Source: Candidatus Peribacterales bacterium (GTDB lineage: Bacteria > Patescibacteriota > Gracilibacteria > Peribacterales > Peribacteraceae). From it: DNA of 10,162 nt. Under the pieces are notes generated by a model. The model was not told the origin of the DNA. It made no database searches and worked only from the letters and a program-made list of their open reading frames with translations. This document shows, one piece after another, positions 6,419-10,162 of the stretch. The stretch spans positions 1 through 10,162 of the forward strand of contig JAGVCI010000116.1 in the NCBI GenBank assembly GCA_020059985.1, given 5' to 3'. A program made the position numbers and the translations under genes. Each line of letters starts with the position of its first letter. Positions within the stretch are counted from its first letter, which is position 1.

Positions 6419-7219
6419 TTAGTCATCAATGACCAAATTCAGCTCTTCAATTCCCGGAACATCGATCACTTGGAGACCTGCGAGGATCACTTCGCGATTC
6501 TGCGTGACTGCGGCGAGACGCTCGGTACTCACTTCGATCAGGTCGCGGAAAATACGCTGCACGTCCTGTGTCTGACTTTCGATGGTTTCGATTTCGGCGA
6601 GTTTCGCTTCCTCTTTTGTGAGTGCATCTTGCCTCTCACCTGCGCTCGCGTACTGATTGCTCCGGAGTGCGTCGCGAATTTCACGCTCGATGTCGCGGAC
6701 GACGCTGCGTTGTTCACGACGTTGATCGGAAATGTCTTCCAAGCGCGATTCAAGTTCCTCGAACTTCTGTTGGCTTCTTTCTGTTATTGTCGTCAGCGAC
6801 GAAATATACGTATCGAGCGCTTTTGGACGATCGAGTGATCGATTGAGCATGTCGGCGATATTCACTTGTAACACCGTTCCAAATTCTTGGAGGAGAGCAA
6901 ACGTCTCATCGGATTGGATATTATCCGTCTTCTCGAGGAGAAGTTCTATATCAATCCCCGAAAGCGCACTTCGCACTGCAGAGAGGGGACCCTGTGCGAG
7001 ATAGAGACTCACGAAACTTCCGAGCATGGCCGCGGGGCGGGGGAGTAGATCGATCGCTACGAGGTTTGACACTTGGATACTCGAAAAGATACTCCCGATT
7101 GCACCCTCCGGTGCGATCCCGAGAGAGTCATTTTCCTCCGGTTCTGTCGCAGTGCAGGCACTGAGAATCAGAAGAGTACCGAGAAGCAGGGAAGGAATCG
7201 TTTTCGATGTGTATTTCAC
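6419..7219 (-). CDS. Coiled-coil lipoprotein of unknown function
   Basis: This 266-residue protein matches no family I recognise. Its N-terminus is a lipoprotein signal peptide: a short charged start (MKYTSK), a hydrophobic core (LLLGTLLIL) and the lipobox LSAC with Cys22. The mature protein should be lipid-anchored on the outer face of the membrane. Residues about 35-140 are moderately hydrophobic helices, and about 145-235 is a long charged coiled coil rich in Glu, Arg and Gln. The protein ends in an acidic tail, VIDD. The start is GTG, the only start codon available after an in-frame stop four codons upstream, and the promoter -10 ends six bases before it. The gene lies directly upstream of the VirB4-like gene on the same strand, but a palindromic repeat and a separate promoter lie between them, so a functional link is only a guess. 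Confidence 0.82.
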   Translation of the reverse strand: MKYTSKTIPSLLLGTLLILSACTATEPEENDSLGIAPEGAIGSIFSSIQVSNLVAIDLLPRPAAMLGSFVSLYLAQGPLSAVRSALSGIDIELLLEKTDNIQSDETFALLQEFGTVLQVNIADMLNRSLDRPKALDTYISSLTTITERSQQKFEELESRLEDISDQRREQRSVVRDIEREIRDALRSNQYASAGERQDALTKEEAKLAEIETIESQTQDVQRIFRDLIEVSTERLAAVTQNREVILAGLQVIDVPGIEELNLVIDD

Positions 7220-7225
7220 CCTTCT

Positions 7226-7254
7226 ATTTTACATTAAAACGCCCAAAACGGCAA
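7226..7254 (-). promoter_or_regulatory. Promoter of the coiled-coil lipoprotein gene, leaderless
   Basis: On the minus strand TTGCCG (7249-7254), a 17-base spacer and TAAAAT (7226-7231), preceded by TG, make a good extended promoter. The -10 ends six bases before the GTG, which places the expected transcription start on the start codon itself. The GAAGG next to the GTG is too close to serve as a Shine-Dalgarno sequence. Confidence 0.6.
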
Positions 7255-7287
7255 TCCTTGAGGGATGCAGAGGACGCCCAAAGCGGC
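7239..7287. repeat. Operator-like 14-base direct repeats in the divergent promoter region
   Basis: ACGCCCAAAACGGC (7239-7252) and ACGCCCAAAGCGGC (7274-7287) differ at one base and start 35 bases apart. The first copy occupies the spacer and part of the -35 box of the lipoprotein promoter, where a bound regulator would block transcription. No regulator gene is in view. The repeat is seen; the operator role is inferred. Confidence 0.4.
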
Positions 7288-7307
7288 CTAATTCCGGATG
7301 GATCCAG

Positions 7308-7388
7308 GTATGCATATTTTAGAGGGTAAAAACCGCATACATTTTGTGTTCAAAACATGAGGATAATTTTTGAGCAAGATCAAATTAT
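7308..7388. other. Three consecutive hairpins upstream of argS
   Basis: Hairpin 1 pairs GTATGC (7308-7313) with GCATAC (7335-7340), then after a 3x3 internal loop TTTTA (7317-7321) with TAAAA (7327-7331). Hairpin 2 pairs TTTTG (7342-7346) with CAAAA (7351-7355). Hairpin 3 pairs ATAATTT plus GA (7363-7373) with TC plus AAATTAT (7380-7388) around a two-base bulge. They could be an argS leader, a small RNA, or simply AT-rich promoter DNA. No T-box or known riboswitch motif is recognised. Confidence 0.4.
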
Positions 7389-7444
7389 TGTTTCACATAG
7401 CACCTCCTTATTTTAGTGGTACCTTTGCGCCAATATCTGAGTAG

Positions 7445-7450
7445 TAGATT
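7445..7450 (+). promoter_or_regulatory. -10-like hexamer directly before argS
   Basis: TAGATT ends five bases before the ATG at 7456. A possible -35, TTTGCG (7424-7429), is 15 bases away, which is short. As with fmt and the lipoprotein gene, transcription would start at about the start codon. The position favours the ATG at 7456 over the in-frame TTG at 7450. Confidence 0.35.
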
Positions 7451-7455
7451 TGTTC

Positions 7456-9159
7456 ATGCACCAGAAATTAACAGATGCGGCGCGACAGGTTCTCGAAGAG
7501 GAATTTCACTCCTCTCCGGGGGAGATTTCATGGAGGAGGCCCCAAGATCCGACCCATGGAGACTCCACAACGGTGGTTGCGCTTCAACTAGCCAAAACCC
7601 TCAAGAAAAACCCCCTCGAAATCGCAGAGAAGATTGCGGCAAAAATGCGGACACTTTCGGACGTGGAGAAAGCGGAGGTGGCGGGGCCCGGATATGTGAA
7701 CATTTGGTTCCACCCACAGGTGCTCCTTAAAGAGCTTGCGCGTACTCGGACAGCCGCGACCGCGAAAGTGAGTCGCAAAGGACCACCAGTGATCATGGAG
7801 TATTCCCAACCGAATATCGCCAAACCCCTCGGTATCCACCACATCCTCTCGACGGTGGTCGGACAGGTGCTCACCAACATGCACCGACACCAGGGCGATA
7901 ACGTTCTCGCATGGAACTACCTCGGGGACTGGGGAACACAATTTGGGAAACTCGCGGTCGCCTACAAGAAATGGGGCGGCACCAAGCCTGCGTCATCACT
8001 TTCTCTTGATGAACTCCTCGCACTCTACGTGCGATTCCACGAGGAGGCGGAGAAAAACGAAGCACTGGAAGACGAGGCACGTGCGACATTCCGAAAATTG
8101 GAGCAGGGAGACCAAGAACTCCGTGCGTTCTGGTCCGCTGTCGTCGAGATCACGAAGAAATCACTCAATGTAGTCTACGAGAGACTGCATGTGTCGTTCG
8201 ATCTCGACCTCGGGGAGAGCTTCTACGAGGACAAAATGGAAACTGTACTAGAGGAGGGCAAGAAAAAAGGAGTATTCAAAGAGGGAGAGAAGGGTTCGTG
8301 GATCGTCGAGTTCCCGGAAGAGAGCAACATGCCGCCGTACCTCGTGCAGAAGGGAGATGGAGCAACGCTCTACTCCACGCGTGACCTCGCGCAGATGCGT
8401 TACCGTATCGATACGTACCATCCGCAGGCGATTTACATAGTGACGGACATAGCGCAGAAACTGCATTTCGAGCAGTTAGAGGCGACCTGCAAGCAATTGG
8501 GATGGGAACTTCCGACGTTCGAGAACATTCTCTTCGGCCGCATGCGTTTTGCGGATCAGAAGATGAGCACACGCAAAGGAAACATCCTGAAGTTGGAAGA
8601 AGTGCTCGACGAAGCAGTCCGCCGTGCGGACAAAATGATCGAGGAACACGGCGATGCCATCCAAACCGATGATCGTCCTGCGCTCGCCGAGATGATCGGC
8701 ACGGGAGCGCTCGTCTACGGGATCGTGAGTCAGAACCGCAAGATGGATATTGTCTTCGACTGGGACCGGATGCTCTCACTCGACGGCAACAGCGCACCGT
8801 ATTTGCAGTACACGCATGCGCGCGCGAAGTCTGTGCTCCGCAAGGCGGAATTTAACGAAGACGACGACAGCGAGACGCCGAGTATCGATACGCTCACAGA
8901 GAAGGAGCGACTCCTCCTCAACACACTTCTTCAGTTCGAAGGAGTGGTGAAGGACGCATGCAGCGAACACATGCCGCACATCCTTGCGCAGTATCTGTTT
9001 GAACTTTGTCAGTGCTACAACGCGTTCTATAACAGCGAACCTATCCTGAAGGCGGAAGGCGAGAAACGCCTACTCCGGCTCAGACTTACTTCCCAAACGG
9101 CTTCCGTCCTTCGCGTCGGGGCCGAACTTCTCACGATCCGTGTTCCGGATCGCATGTAA
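7456..9159 (+). CDS. argS: Arginine--tRNA ligase (ArgRS)
   Basis: This 567-residue class Ia synthetase charges tRNA-Arg with arginine in the cytoplasm. The N-terminal tRNA-recognition domain shows DPTHGDSTTVVALQLAK and the typical EVAGPGYVNIWF. The catalytic core has the ArgRS motif YSQPNIAKP, LGDWGTQFGKL, YSTRDLAQMRYR and HFEQL. The KMSKS loop has the family form KMSTRKGN (about 369-376). The C-terminal DALR anticodon-binding domain starts near YLQYTHARAKSVLRKA and closes with LLTIRVPDRM. One oddity is that the HIGH motif, normally H-V/I-G-H after AKP, reads GIHH (AKPLGIHHILST), keeping only the last histidine in register. All else is normal for the family, so the gene is probably functional. 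It starts at ATG 7456 without a Shine-Dalgarno sequence and is followed after 11 bases by the SH3b lipoprotein gene, probably cotranscribed. Confidence 0.96.
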   Translation: MHQKLTDAARQVLEEEFHSSPGEISWRRPQDPTHGDSTTVVALQLAKTLKKNPLEIAEKIAAKMRTLSDVEKAEVAGPGYVNIWFHPQVLLKELARTRTAATAKVSRKGPPVIMEYSQPNIAKPLGIHHILSTVVGQVLTNMHRHQGDNVLAWNYLGDWGTQFGKLAVAYKKWGGTKPASSLSLDELLALYVRFHEEAEKNEALEDEARATFRKLEQGDQELRAFWSAVVEITKKSLNVVYERLHVSFDLDLGESFYEDKMETVLEEGKKKGVFKEGEKGSWIVEFPEESNMPPYLVQKGDGATLYSTRDLAQMRYRIDTYHPQAIYIVTDIAQKLHFEQLEATCKQLGWELPTFENILFGRMRFADQKMSTRKGNILKLEEVLDEAVRRADKMIEEHGDAIQTDDRPALAEMIGTGALVYGIVSQNRKMDIVFDWDRMLSLDGNSAPYLQYTHARAKSVLRKAEFNEDDDSETPSIDTLTEKERLLLNTLLQFEGVVKDACSEHMPHILAQYLFELCQCYNAFYNSEPILKAEGEKRLLRLRLTSQTASVLRVGAELLTIRVPDRM

Positions 9160-9170
9160 CCCGTTTTGTT

Positions 9171-10162
9171 ATGACTTCCCGACGTTCCTACCGCCGACGA
9201 CGCAACTCTGCGCTCACCTCCACTCGACCGCTTGTTGCGTTCCTCCTCATTGCATCATTCGGAATCCTCTTTGTTGGATGTACGCCAGCGAGCAGCGATC
9301 AGACGCAGCCGGAGGAATTCACCTTTACGGCCGACGATGTCGCGCGCTTTAAAGAACTCACGGAGAAAGTCGATAACGATATGGCGGGAATCGCACAACA
9401 ACTCACCGGGGGGATGCGTTTGGAGACGAATGAGACGGAGGATGCCGCGATGCCAGTGCTCGATCTCTCCATGGTGCAGACGTACTCGTCTATTCGTGGA
9501 GGAGTCGCCGCTGCGGGGGACAATGTCTATGTCGTCACGAATGACTTCCTGAATGTCCGCGACGGTCCGGCGGTCACGGCAGGGTCCGTGGAGCGCCTCG
9601 AACATGGTGACGGCTTTGAAGTCGTCGATTTTGTGGACGCTGCCTGGGCGAAGGTGAAGCTCCCGGGTGAGCGCGAGGGGTACGTGGCTCAACGCTACAT
9701 CGCGAAGGTGACATCGGAGGAGAAACTCCCCGCGGAGCGCGAGAAATTTAAGGGAAAGTACTTCGTCGACTTCGGATTCTTGAACGTTCGCAAAACTCCG
9801 GACAGTGCAGCCGAGAAAATCGGGGAGCTGCCGGGACAGGCGATCGTCACGCTCCTCAGCAACGACGAGGTCTGGGCACGGATTCCATTCCAGGGTGGAG
9901 AAGGCTACGTCGCGATGCAATACCTCTCACCGTTCCTGCCGAATTTCCTGGTCCGTCAGGACAAGTTTGAGCTCCCGATCCTTCACTATCGACTCGTGCA
10001 GGACGGCATGCTCGATGCTCTCGCTCGACACATCGATGCGGTACGCCAGGCAGGGTACACCTTCATGACCTTGAGTGAATTCCGCGATGTGCTCGTAGAG
10101 CAACAAGAGCGCGATGTGCGACTACCGCCGAAGAAAGTGATCCTCGCGATCTCCGATGTCAC
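9171..10162 (+). CDS. Lipoprotein with two SH3b domains and a deacetylase-like C-terminal domain, truncated by window edge
   Basis: The frame is open from the ATG at 9171 to the right edge, giving 330 visible residues. A strongly basic N-terminus (SRRSYRRRR) is followed by a hydrophobic stretch (LVAFLLIASFGILFV) and a lipobox ending in Cys37 (FVGC), so the protein should be exported and lipid-anchored. Two SH3b modules, which bind peptidoglycan or other wall ligands, follow at about 118-180 (DFLNVRDGP...GYVAQRYI) and 197-256 (GFLNVRKTP...GYVAMQYL). From about 267 the sequence LPILHYRLVQDG, then GYTFMTLSEFRDVL and PPKKVILAISDV, follows the start of a NodB-type polysaccharide deacetylase. However, the metal and base motif TFDDG reads AISDV. 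The enzyme may be inactive or altered, or belong to a related fold. It probably acts on the cell surface and is likely cotranscribed with argS. Confidence 0.82.
   Translation, partial: MTSRRSYRRRRNSALTSTRPLVAFLLIASFGILFVGCTPASSDQTQPEEFTFTADDVARFKELTEKVDNDMAGIAQQLTGGMRLETNETEDAAMPVLDLSMVQTYSSIRGGVAAAGDNVYVVTNDFLNVRDGPAVTAGSVERLEHGDGFEVVDFVDAAWAKVKLPGEREGYVAQRYIAKVTSEEKLPAEREKFKGKYFVDFGFLNVRKTPDSAAEKIGELPGQAIVTLLSNDEVWARIPFQGGEGYVAMQYLSPFLPNFLVRQDKFELPILHYRLVQDGMLDALARHIDAVRQAGYTFMTLSEFRDVLVEQQERDVRLPPKKVILAISDV

Noticed and set aside
7401..7410. End of a 16S rRNA gene
   Set aside because: Only ten bases match. The upstream sequence has none of the conserved 16S 3' helix, so no rRNA gene is present.
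7450..7455. TTG start for argS, two codons upstream of the ATG
   Set aside because: The ATG at 7456 is a stronger start and the TTG overlaps the -10-like TAGATT. The extra residues add nothing to the family match.
1..10162. CRISPR array, insertion sequence, prophage or toxin-antitoxin system
   Set aside because: No regularly spaced repeats, transposase or integrase motifs, phage proteins or small paired genes of that kind were seen in either strand.

Overview
The window is about 10 kb of densely packed bacterial chromosome with a GC content that looks slightly above 50%. It uses the standard genetic code: all eight genes whose ends are visible stop with TAA, and none has an internal TGA. The genes are compact (a methionyl-tRNA synthetase without a C-terminal tRNA-binding domain, and a short Fmt). 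Shine-Dalgarno sequences are nearly absent. A single VirB4-like ATPase stands without other secretion genes, next to an orphan lipoprotein. Together this suggests a Patescibacteria (CPR) genome, perhaps of the Peregrinibacteria/Peribacteria type. That placement is inference from style; there is no 16S gene or other marker to prove it.

Layout. 2-1024 (+) is the 3' part of metG. 1025-1260 has no gene but holds a string of hairpins, including a cloverleaf-like fold. 1276-1566 (+) is a small PUR-family nucleic-acid-binding protein. It converges on fmt (1653-2519, -), and an imperfect palindromic repeat fills the gap. fmt diverges from rbfA (2638-2946, +), which is followed by an nrnA-like DHH phosphoesterase (3076-4074, +). 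That gene converges, with one base between the stop codons, on a VirB4-like ATPase (4076-6253, -). Upstream of the ATPase lie its promoter, a second copy of the palindromic repeat, and a coiled-coil lipoprotein (6419-7219, -). A 236-base divergent intergenic region with direct repeats and three hairpins separates the lipoprotein from argS (7456-9159, +). argS is followed after 11 bases by a lipoprotein with two SH3b domains and the start of a deacetylase-like domain, which runs off the right edge (9171-10162, +).

How the genes work together. metG, fmt and argS make charged or formylated tRNA, rbfA matures the 30S subunit, and nrnA recycles the shortest RNA fragments, so this is largely a translation and RNA-turnover neighbourhood. 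The VirB4-like ATPase and the two lipoproteins form a separate cell-envelope theme. Several genes (PUR protein, fmt, coiled-coil lipoprotein, argS) have a -10-like hexamer 5-7 bases before the start codon, which predicts leaderless mRNAs. The most notable points are the dispersed palindromic repeat sharing a 21-base identical segment, the cloverleaf-like element behind metG, the altered HIGH motif in ArgRS, and the SH3b lipoprotein whose deacetylase motif lacks the usual Asp-Asp pair.
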